A stretch of DNA of 64,000 nucleotides from Volutella citrinella (lineage: Eukaryota; Ascomycota; Sordariomycetes; Hypocreales; Nectriaceae): contig JAWZSP010000004.1 of NCBI GenBank assembly GCA_034401135.1, positions 2,294,001 to 2,358,000 of the forward strand, given 5' to 3'. The translations under genes were made by a program, and so were the position numbers. Positions 48,644 to 61,075 of this stretch are shown one piece after another. Within the stretch, counting starts at the first letter, position 1. Each line of letters begins with the position of its first letter. The notes under the pieces are model-generated. The model was not told the DNA's origin and searched no databases. It was given only the letters and a program-made list of their open reading frames with translations.

Positions 48644-50807
48644 TCAGCCCGATATTCTCGTGCCAAAAAGCCCAAACATTCGCTGCCACCTCTTGCCATG
48701 TCCGGCATCAGCCTTGGCAACGTCAGGCTCGCGGACCTTGACGCCGTACTGACGAACACAACATGAAAACGGACGATTTGACACCTTCTCGCTGCGTGCT
48801 GCGGCGGGGCGCGGCTGTTCGTCGTCGGAATCGTTCATGGGCGGCTTATTTTGGCGCGCGGCTTCAATCGCCAGATCTCTCTTGGACAGCTCCCGGCTCT
48901 TGTGCTCCTCCAGCTCGCCCCAGAGCAAGAAGAGGCGTTGTCGAAGAACCTCTAGGTTCCTTTTGTCGTGTCGCAAGTTCGAGGCATCTAGGTTCATGAG
49001 GCATTGGGCTGACTGGTTATCCACCGCAGCCCAGAACCGCTCCGCCTTGCCGCCGTCGTTTGGGGTAGCGTCTTCGAGTTGGAGAAAGAACCGCCATTCC
49101 CATTCCTTTTGTGCGGTAAACTTTGTCATGGCGTCTTCGTCCGACTCTGACGAGTCCGGGTCCGAGTCTCCATCATCCGAGAGAGCTTCATATTCCGATG
49201 TCCGTTTGACAATGGCAAAATCTTCTAGTCTCGACGGCATGAAGTCTACGACACGGACGTTTGTGCGGTACTTCATGTTGACAAACGGCAGCTGGACTTT
49301 TACATTCTTGCCATCCACAGTCGTGCTGTAATACACGGGCACTAGGAGCTCGGATACAGAACTCGGCGCCTTGTTCTGATTTTCACATTTCACTCAATGA
49401 CTGTTAGCGCGTTGACTGTGCAAAAAGGAGGGAAGCAGACTCACCCTCGCTGTTCAAGTTGGCAATGACGGCTGGCTGTTCTTCTTGCTGCTCTTCTTGT
49501 AGAGCCCTCGCCCTTTTGGCTTTTCGGCGTGCTCTTGCATCCATTTTAGTAGAATCTCCTCCGCCGGGGGTAGAGTTGGCCTTTCTCTTTTGACCAGCCA
49601 TCTCGGCTTCCTGTATGCCCTTCAACTGTTTCTTCTTCGTTCGCTCGTAGTCACGTTTGTGATGAAGAGCCTCTTTCAAACGCGGGTTGATGTTTTCAGG
49701 GTCCTCTGCGGGATTGAGTGGCGAGATTTGGATTTTGGGTCCAATCGCTCCCAGGTCTTCTCTGAGGAATCCCTCCAAGTTTGCGTTGTTGCGCCCGAAC
49801 TTGATCTGCAGGTTTCGAATTGAGACCCAAGCACCTTCTGATATCCCGCAGGATCGGATAGCACTAGCATGAGGTTCATAACAGGTGATTTGCATGCTCC
49901 TCTTGCCGAAAGGCCCCTTCCAGTCCTGCTTTTCAACACTGTTGTGGGAAAACTTGGTCGTGTATCCGTAAGGGTCCCCATCACTCCCCTTCAGCAGGTC
50001 TTCGGTACCAATCGTATAGTGATAGAATAATTGATTATCAGTATAATCGGAAACCCATAGGGTCATAAGACTTCCTGCGTCGTATGGCCCTTTCACCACC
50101 TGAACGATAATGTCACAAAACTGGCCAGCTTGAACGTCCGAGAGTGGGCTGAATTTGTCTTTCACATTGGCTGACTTGGTGACCATGAGATCAAACTCTT
50201 CTTTTCCAGGAACCCGAGACTTGTTGATGGTGTGGAAGAAGGTTGATACGAGTGCATCATCATTTGGATCCGATGCTCGTTCATTTGCCCTGGTCGGCGG
50301 TACTCGGGCATTTGTCGCCTTGGCCGGCGGTTCCGGGATGTCGCCTGCTGAGTAGATGAACATCCTGGTTGAAAAGTTGGTTATGAGAGAAAATGGCTCC
50401 ATTGAGCGGTTTTGAATCTATCCCCTTTGGTTAACAGGGTGTACTGAAAGGGGAGCATCGAGCCACACACCCTTACGGAGCGAAGAATGATGACATCTCC
50501 ACAGCCCGCAGGAATCATCTCGCTTTTGTCCCTGAAAATATTTAGGCGGATTATCGAATCCGGGTCGTTTTCAATCGAGTGGTCGTAGAATTGCATCTCG
50601 CATTTCCAATCTTGTCGAGTAGTCAGCCACCTGTGACTTACAGAAATAAGACTTTCGGGAGGAAATACCGGTCCCTTTGGTGGCCATTGGAGAGCGGAAA
50701 TCTGTAATCACACCAATGACATTGACGAGTGAGCCGGCTCTAATGGTTCCGTCTAGGATCTCCCTAATGGCAACGAAGCTAGAAGGGAGCTTCACTGGCG
50801 TGGACAT
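48644..50807 (-). CDS. POT1: Telomere single-strand-binding protein POT1
   Basis: Binds the telomeric G-rich overhang through OB folds and protects chromosome ends within shelterin. Proposed CDS is complement(48644..49392, 49445..50417, 50471..50610, 50669..50807), 666 residues. Exon 1-2 joining restores TDWKCEMQFYDHSI of the first OB fold (Telo_bind), with SLVNVIGVITDFR before it; the second OB-fold region follows with GPFGKRSMQITCYEPHAS. The end, SCCVRQYGVKVREPD and GKRWQRMFGLFGT, is the conserved POT1 C-terminus of filamentous fungi. Intron 2 could instead use GTAAGG six bases earlier, dropping Val-Arg. The last intron joins in frame only with a GAG acceptor (49395..49393); the more usual CAG downstream would shift frame. 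Confidence 0.85.
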
Positions 50808-52072
50808 GGCTAACAAGGTGCGCCGTGGGAAGACGCATCTCACGGTCGAACTGTGTATCACTCAAGAACACCGAATCAAGACTTTACGCGGTCGCGTGCA
50901 GACGGCATTGAACAATGGTGTCGGTAAATGCTCTCTCATGTGAGGCCCGTGGGCACGCGTCGAGACGGGATACGCCTGCCCGTGAGGCACTCAAGCGCGT
51001 CGTACAGCAAGCCACTCGGCCGTGGCTCGCGCGGCGGCACGTGGTGGGGCATGTGACAGATCCCTTTGCTTGTTTTCAAGGGACCAGGGCCCTTTCCTTA
51101 GTAGATGGATATTGCACCAAGAAAGATATTCCTAGTTCTCTATGAATCTGGGCAGGAATTGAAATTATAGTGAGTTTATGCACCCAGCGGGGCAACTTTA
51201 TGCATGTGAAAGCTCGTCAGTACACGCCATTTTATGCGGCAGACTGCCACTGAAGCGCACAGGAGCGCGCGCACGGTTTATTAGAGTTATGAATGAGGGG
51301 CATCTGATAGGCCATAAGACCCATTAGTCCTTCTATCAGGGGTTAGAGCTGGGCCTTGCAGGTCCCTGCGCTTTGTGAATTGCACAAAACGGAGCGGACA
51401 GCTCCTGTTGAAGGAGAGGCAGCCAGGTGGTTGTGTTGGTTGCTGTGTTGCCAGTCCTCTGTTGCGTGTACGCAAGACTAGCAAGTAGTCCAAAATAGGT
51501 AGCTTCCTGTAATTAGGACCCATCAGTTGCTGGGCGGCCTGTTGTTTTGTCGTTGCCTGAGTGGGTTTGGCGGACTAACGACATTTTGCTTGTGGTTGGT
51601 TTGGCGGGCGACCTGAGTCGAACATCCAGGTGGTGCCTCAGGCCGAAATAACCCGAACCTGAACCTGGGGGGCGGAGGGGCGGAGGGGCGAGTTTGCGCC
51701 GGTAGCGATTGCTTTTTGGGTTAGTTCACTGAGCAGGGTAGACGGCACAGCACTGTGAAAGGCTTGAGAGGCTTGCCTGCTGGGGCCCGTCATTTCTACG
51801 CCCTCTAGCCCCCTCCCATCTCTCTCCCCGTCAACGATCAAAAAAACTTCCATTTCCTTTCCATCTTCTTCAACATTCCCAGTTCCTGGCCTCATCCCCG
51901 CCACTGATCCCGCACACCTATCGCGAGGACGAACTTTATTCCCGAGCCAGACTCTCCTCCTTCTCCCCCTTCGCCGCTCGTCCGTCCACCTTCTGTTCGC
52001 GCCCCCGCACAGCAGTTGCTGGTGTCCGCCCCTCCTCCCCCTCTCTAGAAACCAAAACAAACAGCCGACACC
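50808..52072. other. Divergent promoter region of POT1 and importin alpha
   Basis: 1.27 kb. The POT1-proximal part has ACGCG at 50886..50890 and ACGCGT at 50955..50960. The importin-proximal 250 bases are a CT-rich leader. No coding sequence recognised. Confidence 0.6.
50955..50960. promoter_or_regulatory. MCB-like ACGCGT element upstream of POT1
   Basis: Perfect palindromic MluI cell-cycle box about 150 bases before the POT1 start, with a second ACGCG core at 50886. MBF-type factors use such sites for G1/S genes in yeasts; activity here is inferred. Confidence 0.4.
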
Positions 52073-54110
52073 ATGGCTGAGCGATACATCCCCGAGCATC
52101 GCCGCACCCAGTTCAAGGCCAAGAACACCTTCAAGCCTGAGGAGCTCCGCCGCCGTCGTGAAGAACAGCAGGTCGAGATCCGAAAGGCAAAGCGAGAGGA
52201 GAACTTGGCCAAGCGACGAGGTCTTGGTACCGGTGAGAACCGACCCGGCGCTTCCCTTGGCGCCGCCCCCGACAGTGATGATGAGTCCGCTCCCACCGAG
52301 TCTCAGGTACGTTATTCTCCCATACTTGTCTCTACTCCCGGGCACATACCCTTGATACCCTGGCCTTTGGCCGCACTCCCGCCACGGTCGTCGTCGTGGG
52401 GTCCTGGTTTGTTTTCCATGGTCCTTGCGGCCCGTGATGTGATGTGGGGAGGGGTATCCGACGGAATCCCTATAACCCCACATTCAGGGAAAGTGACCTG
52501 AGAGCATGCCCTTGGGCCATACCTTGCCCTGATGGCCGCGGATGGAGCTGCGCAGCGGCAGGGGTTACCTGTCCCGCTCATTGCCGCTGCTACTTCAAGA
52601 TCACGAAAGGCTAACTGTGATGCCCAGTTGAACGAGGACCTCCCTCAGATGGTTGCTGGTGTTTTCTCCGACCAGATTGACCTCCAAATCCAAGCCACCA
52701 CCAAGTTCCGAAAGCTTCTCTCCAAAGAGCGTAACCCCCCGATCGAGGAAGTCATCAAGACTGGTGTTGTCAGCCGCTTCGTCGAGTTCTTGCGATCCCC
52801 TCACACCCTGGTCCAGTTCGAGGCTGCCTGGGCTCTGACCAACATTGCCTCGGGCTCTGCCACCCAGACCCAGGTCGTCATTGAGGCCGGTGCCGTTCCC
52901 ATCTTTGTCGAGCTTCTGGCCAGCCCCGAGCCCGATGTGCGCGAGCAAGCCGTCTGGGCTCTCGGCAACATTGCTGGTGACAGCCCTCACTGCCGCGACT
53001 ATGTCCTCAGCTGTGGCGCCCTCAAGCCCCTCCTCAACCTCCTCGGCGATAGCCGCAAGCTCAGCATGCTCCGCAATGCCACCTGGACGCTCAGCAACTT
53101 CTGCCGTGGCAAGACCCCCCAGCCTGACTGGAACACCGTAAGTCCATACCCAACTTGGCCCTCTCTGCCTACCCGCGGCAGCTAACATTTTCTCACAGAT
53201 TGCTCCTGCTCTCCCCGTCCTCTCCAAGCTGGTTTACTCTCTTGACGATGAGGTTCTTATCGATGCCTGCTGGGCCATCTCTTACCTCTCGGATGGCTCC
53301 AACGACAAGATCCAGGCCGTTATCGAAGCTGGCATCCCCCGCCGACTGGTCGAGCTCCTGATGCACGCTTCTACGTCTGTCCAGACCCCCGCCCTCCGAT
53401 CCGTCGGCAACATTGTTACTGGTGACGATGTTCAGACCCAGGTCATCATCAACTGCGGTGCTCTGCCTTGTCTCCTGTCTCTCCTGAGCTCCACTAAGGA
53501 CGGCATCCGCAAGGAGGCCTGCTGGACAATTTCCAACATCACTGCTGGCAACTCATCTCAGATCCAGGCCGTCATCGACGCCAACATCATCCCTCCTCTA
53601 ATTCACCTGCTCCAGAATGGTGACCTGAAGACCCGAAAGGAGGCATGCTGGGCCATCAGCAACGCTACCTCGGGTGGTCTCCAGAAGCCCGAGCAGATTC
53701 GATATCTCGTTGCCCAGGGCTGCATCAAGCCGCTCTGCGACCTTCTTGGCTGCCCCGATAACAAGATCATCCAGGTTGCTCTGGATGGCCTCGAGAACAT
53801 TCTCAAGATTGGTGATCTCGACAAGCAGGCCGCTGGTGACAGCGGTGAGCCCATCAACCGCTATGCCCTCTTTATTGAGGAGTGTGGTGGTATGGAAAAG
53901 ATCCACGACTGCCAGAACAACGCCAACGAGGAGATCTACATGAAGGCCTACAACATCATCGAGAAGTACTTCTCCGACGAGGAGGAGAATGCCGACGAGG
54001 GCATGGCTCAGCCTGCCGGCCCCAACGGCACCTTCGGGTTCGGTGCCAACGCCACTCAGCAGTCTGGCGGCTTCAACTTCGCCAACGGTGGTGACTCGAT
54101 GGACATGTAA
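52073..54110 (+). CDS. SRP1: Importin subunit alpha (karyopherin alpha)
   Basis: Adaptor that binds classical nuclear-localisation signals and hands cargo to importin beta. Exons 52073..52306, 52628..53137 and 53199..54110 give 551 residues, the normal size. Exon 1 is exactly the importin-beta-binding region ([32 protein letters not shown]). The rest is ten Armadillo repeats with recurrent [37 protein letters not shown] and ACWTISNI motifs, whose Trp/Asn ladder forms the NLS groove. The C-terminus is acidic then Gly/Asn-rich ([16 protein letters not shown]). Intron 1 is 321 bp, far longer than the 61-bp intron 2, and reads open in the exon-1 frame until 52501. Confidence 0.96.
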
Positions 54111-55269
54111 AGGCAGAAAACTTGGCCTCCATGGATCCATGGACAGCTCTGCACCCACCACAGGCGGTGAGATGGACGTCTACTGCCTGCCGACCAGGCA
54201 AACAATACAACCCCCCCCCTCGCATATGTCACATTTACTACACCCCTACCCCGTACAGTTCCTCTAGACTGTCGAATCACCCCCTCCCCCAATGATATCA
54301 ATCCCGACACCCCCGTCTTTTAATCTACACTGAGTATTCATGCGAGGGAACAGAAGGTTCCCGCATTTGCAGGCCCTATGGTAGCTTGAAAGCTCCAGCC
54401 TGAGAGCGAAGAGGAAGCAGCAATGGCTGAGGCATGCCGTGTTGTGAGGCGGAAGACTCGGTTGGACAGGATGCGCTTGTGCGCTGGAAGGAGCAGCACC
54501 ACGTGTTGGTGTTCAAGGCACACAAGACCTAGCTGATCTGCCACCGAAAGCAAGTTTGGCGGCGTTGAACCGAAAAATTAATGCTGCAGCTTGGAAGCCG
54601 GTGCCAGTGCACGAGGCTCTGTATAGCGAAACTTGAGCTGCGGCAGATGCACCGCCAAGTGGTGGTGTGTCTTGTTGAGAGTAGTCTAACCCCGTAGCCA
54701 GAAAAATCAAGGAGTAGTTGACCATTTTCACAATATTGCTAGGCATAGTGATTGTATTTGACTGCGAGGATGCCGTAGTACTATAGGTTTCAGCCAGCCG
54801 AGAATTACGTTGCTGCGCAGAGAAACTGTTGGCTGATGCATATCACCGAGCTATTGCGCTGCGCTGACAGCCGTGGTTTTTTTTTGCCCCTCCAGAACTT
54901 TTATTGCGGGGTCCAGGGACGAAGCGGGCACTGTGAGGCAAACAAGGAAAGTGACGTATGACACAGTGCGAAGTTTGCTGCTCCTTCTCACTTCTCAGAT
55001 TGCCACCATCTCAATGCTGCAGTGCTGAGGCTTCGGACGAACCAGGACAACCGTCGCGGCATAACGTATCGAGGCACTGCTTGGCTTGTTACGCAAACCG
55101 AAGGCTTGTGCCTAGTTGTCACGGAACAACCATCGTAGCGAGGTGCGTGGTGGACATACACGAACCCTACTGCTGAGGTTTCTTGTGTGTTGTCTTGTTT
55201 GGCCCAACACCCCTCGCACGCGCCGTTTCCCGCAACTGACACAAAAAGTATCAGTACCGAGCCGTGCCA
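54111..55269. other. Intergenic region between tandem genes
   Basis: 3' flank of importin alpha, with a C run at about 54210, and upstream region of the helicase gene. T run near 54877. No coding sequence recognised. Confidence 0.6.
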
Positions 55270-58200
55270 ATGGCCAAGAAAGGGAAAGCCAAGGCTGAGC
55301 CCGCGGTGCCGGCTCCTGGCGTGGGCAAGGATCAAGGCAAGGGGAAGAAGGGACAGAAGCCTGCCACACCAGCCATCGAGAGCCCTACCGTCGCACCGCC
55401 GAAGCCAACGGTGAAGCAACTCATTGGAGGCTCTTCATGGACGGGAAAGCTGCCTGTCAACCTGTTGAGCGAATATTGCCAGAAACAGAAATGGGACAGG
55501 CCCGTGTACGACACCAGGAAGACGCCCGATGGCTTCTCGGTTTGGATTACGTTGAGTGCAAAGGATGTCAAGACGCAGCTACATACCACCCTGGATCCCT
55601 TTAAAATTCCAGCAACACACAAGCACCTGCTTCTCCGGGATACAGCACTCGAGGCCAAGCACGCTGCCGCGACATACGCCTTGTTCCGGGTATGCAGCAT
55701 GCAGAACAAGCACACCGTTCTGCCTCCCGACCACAAAGCGTTGTGGAAGGACTTTCAAGCCCTCAAGGCTGCGGATGTCAAGGAAGGCAAGGCGTGGATG
55801 TACGAGGCTGACCCCTTCAAAACTCTCCTAGAGAGACAAGATGCCAAGGCCGCAGCGGAGAAGAAGAGAAAAGAGGTGGAACAGGCCAAAGAGAAGGCCA
55901 AGGCCATGCCTGGCGCTGCCGGCCTCGTGCTGCTGAGCGATGCGTCTGGAAGACCGTCCAACGTGATGAAGGGGTGGAACACTGCTCCCAAGGTGGAGAT
56001 GGGCAAGCAAACGCGGAGACAGCTGGAAACGCTGTTGAGAATCGGCGTGCGATGGAACCCTCACGGGGTTGTCATGCCACCGGCCCAAAAGAATGCCGTT
56101 GTTGGCGATCTGAGCAAGCTCGGTTTTCGAAGCGACCACGTCCAAGAGGCAGTTGGGTACTGCAAAGACAGAGAAGAGACGCTTGAATGGCTGCTCATTC
56201 ACGTTCCGGAGGACGACTTGCCCCGATGGGCGTTGCCGGAGAGCTACTCTGCTGGGGTGTCTGTTGGGGCTACGGACCTCAGGAGGGAGGGCATAATTAA
56301 ACGCCTTGCTCAGTCGGGTTACTCACTGGAGTTGTCCACGAGAGTTCTTGATGATCAAGGCGTTGACGAGGACAAAGCCGCTGAGAAGCTTCAGGAGCTG
56401 CTTTTCCCTACCCAGCCTCAAGGGGCTGAAGAATCTGACGGTTTCCTGGACATGGGAACACCGGAAGAACAGTGGGAAGACGAAGTTGGCAGCCTGGAGT
56501 CCATGTACGGGGACAGCTTTGAGCGCGATGGCAAGAAGGTCATTCGGGTCAAGCTTGACTCTGTCAAGAATGGGAAGCAAGCGGTGGACACCTTCTTACA
56601 GGTTCGCCGAGGAACCACTTATCCCGCCAACTTGATCATTTCCATTGTGGCCAACCTTCCGTCATACATCAAGCTGAGCATCATCAGAAAGGCGCTGGAG
56701 CACATGGATGAATCACTCAAAGATGAGCCAATGAAGATTTTCCTGGTTATGGACTGGATTCAGCAAAACATCAATGAAATCATCGAGCACCCGGGAAGGC
56801 TCGTTGACATCTCCGCCGTTTCATCAGCAGCCGCTGAAGCCATGCCGGTCGCGGCCATTTCAGGCAACAAGAGGACAACTCGCATGCCAAAGTCGATCAA
56901 GTGGATCAAGGATGAGAGAACAAGGGAGCAGTGGCTCAAGAGGCAGCAGTCGTCTGCTTGGGACGCCATGATGGCGAAGCGCGAGAGGCTTCCCGCGTGG
57001 CAGATGCGCGAGGCAATTGTTCGTGCCGTCAATGACAACGACGTCGCCATCATCAGCGGCGAGACCGGTTCCGGAAAGTCGACGCAGTCTATGCAGTTTG
57101 TGCTGGATGATTTGTATGAGCGTGGCCTCGGAGGGTGCGCAAACATGATTGTCACCCAGCCGCGACGAATCTCGGCTCTGGGACTGGCAGACCGAGTGGC
57201 GGAGGAGCGATGCACGCGTGTTGGTGAGGAGATTGGATATGCGATCCGCGGAGAATATCGCCGATCCAAAGACACCAGGATCACGTTTGTGACCACTGGT
57301 GTTCTCCTGCGCCGGCTGCAAACATCTGGCGGCCGTGTCGAGGATGTCGTCGCTTCGTTGGCCGACGTCAGCCATGTCGTGATTGACGAGGTCCACGAGC
57401 GAAGTTTGGATACTGATTTCTTGCTGAACCTGATCCGCGAAGTTCTGCGATCCAAGAAGGGCATGCTGAAGCTGATTCTCATGTCCGCAACGCTCGATGC
57501 TGCCAGTTTTGAGTACTACTTCGCCTCTCAGGGGTTGAGGGTTGGCAAAGTTGAGATTGCCGGCCGCACATTCCCCGTCGATGAGTACTATCTAGATGAT
57601 GTTATTCGGATGACTGCGTACGGTACAGACAAGTCCGACACTGGCTTCATCACTGGCGATACAATGGGCAAAATCATCCAGAAGATTGGCCATCGCATCA
57701 ACTATGACCTGTTGGTTGAAACAGTCAAGGCCATTGACTTTGAGCTGTCGTATGAGAAGAAATCTGGCGGTATTCTGATATTCCTCCCCGGCGTCGGCGA
57801 GATCACTCGAGCTTGCAATGCGCTGCGATCGATTGGCTCCTTGCACGTCCTCCCCTTGCACGCTTCATTGGAGACCCGGGAGCAGAGGCGAGTCTTTGCA
57901 AGCCCGCCGTCAGGCAAGCGCAAGGTTGTTGTTGCGACCAACGTTGCGGAGACGTCGATTACCATTGACGACATCATTGCCGTCATTGACAGCGGCAAGG
58001 TCAAGGAGACCAGCTTCGACGTGCAGAACAACATGCGAAAGCTCGAGGAAACATGGGCCTCGCGTGCGGCCTGCAAGCAGCGACAGGGCCGAGCAGGTCG
58101 AGTCCAGGAGGGACGCTGCTACAAGCTGTTTACGCAGAACCTGGAACAGCAGATGCCGGAGCGCCCCGAGCCTGAGATCCGTCGAGTGCCCCTGGAGCAG

Positions 58201-59355
58201 CTGTGCCTGTCTGTGCGAGCAATGGGGATGCGGGACGTGTCCAACTTTTTGGGCCGGTCGCCGACGCCGCCCGAAGCAACTGCTATCGACGGTGCCATGA
58301 AGTTGCTGCGGCGGATGGGTGCCTTGGACGGAGACGAACTCACGGCAATGGGTCAGCAGCTTGCGATGCTGCCGGCCGATCTCCGATGTGGCAAGCTGAT
58401 GGTGTTTGGCTCCATCTTTGGCTGCTTGGATGACTGCGTTACCATTGCAGCGATCCTAAGCACCCGCAGCCCCTTCTTCTCTCCCCAGGAGAAGAGAGAC
58501 GAGGCCAAGGAAGCCAGGATGCGCTTCAACCGAGGCGATGGCGACCTCCTGACCGATCTCCATGCCTTCCAGCAGTGGGATGAGATGATGCGAGACCGCA
58601 TGCCCCAGCGCCAGATCCGCAACTTTTGCGACGACAACTTCCTCGCCTACCAGACCCTGACCGACATCTCCAACACACGGAGCCAGTATTACTCGGCCCT
58701 TGCCGAGATTGGCATCGTGTCAGCGTCCGAGGCCATGGTCGAAACCCATGCCGGCCAGGGCTCCAGCAGCTCACAGCTCCTGCGCGCCCTCATTGCATCG
58801 GCGTTCACGCCTCAGATCGCCCGCATACAATACCCGGACAAGAAGTTTGCCAGCTCCGTGTCTGGCGCAGTGGAGCTGGACCCGGAGGCACGCTCGATCA
58901 AGTACTTCAACCAGGAGAACGGGCGCGTGTTCGTGCACCCGAGCAGCACGCTGTTTGACAGCCAGGGGTTCTCGGGCAGCGCGGCGTACATGTCGTACTT
59001 TACCCTCATCTCGACGAGCAAGATCTTCATCCGTGACCTCACGCGTGAGTACCAGTGACCAAACACGTAGATGGAGGGCCTTACTAACTGCTCCGTGTGC
59101 ACAGCATTCAACGCGTATACGCTGCTTCTCTTTTCAGGCCCCATTGAGCTCGACACCTTGGGCCGTGGTCTCCTCGTCGACGGGTGGCTCAGGCTCCGGG
59201 GCTGGGCGCGTATCGGTGTGCTGGTGGCACGGCTGCGCAGCATGGTGGATGATTTGATCGCAAAGAAGGTGGAGAGCCCCGAGCTGAGCCTCGCAGACAG
59301 CGATGTCATCAAGCTGGTGACGAAAATGATTGAATTGGATGGCCTCGACTCGTAG
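55270..59355 (+). CDS. DExH-box RNA helicase, UBA-RWD type (DHX57/YLR419W-like)
   Basis: Superfamily 2 nucleic-acid helicase, probably acting on RNA or ribosomes. Exons 55270..59044 and 59105..59355 give 1341 residues; the 60-bp intron splits a Pro codon and restores DLTPFNAYTLLLFSG, the start of the terminal OB-like part. The N-terminus is Lys/Ala/Pro-rich; a UBA-like domain lies at about 275-316 (LSKLGFRSDHVQEAVGYC) and an RWD domain at about 397-510 (EEQWEDEVGSLESMYGD). The core follows: motif I GETGSGKST at about 598, motif II DEVH at 706, SAT at about 738, and QRQGRAGR as motif VI. Then come winged-helix/ratchet and OB-type C-terminal domains. Domain order matches DHX57 and yeast YLR419W; no CCCH finger is seen. 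A longer frame at 55264 begins with GTG, so ATG 55270 is used. Confidence 0.9.
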
Positions 59356-59839
59356 ACCCGGGGACAGCCATAGAGGGGGGGCCAAGATCTGGATGTCGGA
59401 GTATCTTATAGATGGGGCAACAGACACGTCTGAATATATAAAAGCGTTCCGAGACTCGTATCTATGGTCGTCGTCTAGTTTCGTTGCGAGAGCGGCTTCA
59501 TGACATGATGAAAAGGAGCGTCATGACTCCATCTTATCCATCCGTTGAGCATGGAGGTGAGGGCAAGGTATTGCTGATAAAGCTTTCGTAACCATTTATC
59601 TATCTAAGGTATTCTATCTTGTTTTAACGATTTGTTTTGTTTTTTCTTTAGACATTTTGCTCTTGAGCTTTTAGTAGGCCAACACTGACTACTCTGGAGG
59701 CTGTGGCAGCCTAGAGCGTGCGGCCAATTAGCGCCGGAGCCTGGAAGCTTCTCACTTACATCACCAGGTCCGATCCATCACTTCGCCGAGGCAGCGGCCA
59801 TCACGGGTGGTAAAAGAGGATTTCCGAGAGCGCAGAAGA
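59356..59839. other. Intergenic region between tandem genes
   Basis: 3' flank of the helicase gene, AT-rich with TTTTGTTTT near 59632, and the short promoter of the aprataxin gene. Nothing else recognised. Confidence 0.65.
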
Positions 59840-60746
59840 ATGGCGAATGAGGACTCGGGCCCAGAAGAGGCCATTACGCAAGAGGAGATTCGGGGAGAAG
59901 AGCTTCCAAGCTCCAAAGCTTGCAATGCCTGTGAGAGCCCACGACGACACACGATGCGAGACTGATGGGCCAACAACCCAGCTGACACTCGTTCTAGTTG
60001 CTGAGCTCATGTCCCGCAAGCCAAAAGCGCCCCCTCCGGCGCCCCCGCCACCCAAGATGTCGCGAGGCAACCCGTTCCGCGACCGCATGGGCCTGGGCGC
60101 CTATCTCGAGGAGCCCGAGTCGTATCCGTCGTCGCGAGTCATCTACCACGACGCCGACTTCGTGGCCATCAACGACCTCTTCCCCAAGGCTACCATCCAC
60201 ACGCTCCTGCTGCCGCGGTCCACGCAGCACAACCTGCTGCACCCGTTTGACGCCCTGGAGGATGCTGCATTCCTCGCCGCTGTCAGGGCCGAGGCGGCCA
60301 AGCTCAAGACGCTCGTGGCCAAGGAGCTGCAGCGTCGCCTCGGCCACTCGAGTGCCAGAGACGCGGCGCGGCAGGCCGTCCTCAACGGCGACGCGGAGCC
60401 GGACAGCGGCGGCGAGCTGCCCCCCGGCCGCGACTGGGCCGCCGAGGTGCTGGTGGGTGTCCACGCCGTCCCGAGCATGCGCCATCTCCACGTCCACGTG
60501 CTCTCGCGCGACATGCACTCGGACAGGATGAAGCACCGCAAGCACTACAACTCCTTCAACACGCCCTTCCTCGTCAACATTGACGACTTCCCGCTCGCGC
60601 CCGACGACCCTCGGCGCAACACCAAGGAGGCAGGGTACCTACATCGCAGCCTCAGGTGCTGGAGGTGCGGGCGCGACTTCAAGAACCAGTTCCAGAAGCT
60701 CAAGGAACATCTCGAGGACGAGTACAGGGACTGGGTGAGGCTATGA
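59840..60746 (+). CDS. HNT3: Aprataxin-like DNA deadenylase (HNT3)
   Basis: Removes AMP from 5'-adenylated DNA left by abortive ligation, a nuclear DNA repair enzyme. Exons 59840..59930 and 59998..60746 give 279 residues; the 67-bp intron has GTGAGA and CTAG ends with a GCTGAC branch, and joins NA to FAELMSRKP. The HIT domain contains the histidine triad HLHVHV at 193-198; the loop before it is long. The C-terminal zinc finger is C2HE type: Cys251, Cys254, His268 and Glu272, as in fungal aprataxin. The N-terminal FHA domain of animal aprataxin is absent, as usual in fungi. The unspliced frame from 59847 begins with a non-ATG codon, so I prefer the spliced ATG at 59840. Confidence 0.91.
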
Positions 60747-61075
60747 CGAAGCCCCCGTGGCGCCCATGTGAGGGGGGGAAGCCGCTGGTACGAGTGGTGG
60801 TGAATAATGAACCCAAGCGCCGTGGCCAATGGCGCAAACAGCTGCTATATTTGTACACTCTACCTATCAACGCCAGTCGAGGGTAGTATAATCATCTCCC
60901 GAAAGCTCCCATAGTTGCCCTACACCCTTTGTTCTGCAATTGAAACCATACCATCGAGAACCAACATAATAACCAGACACAAAACCACGCCCAACCCGCG
61001 CCAGGGGGTAAAAACGAGAAAAAAGGAACTCGACCAATCGACGGGCCTCGGCCCAAGCAAACATCGTCACCTTTC
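60747..61075. other. Intergenic region between convergent genes
   Basis: About 330 bases of 3' flank shared by the aprataxin and AT-hook genes. No other feature. Confidence 0.65.
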
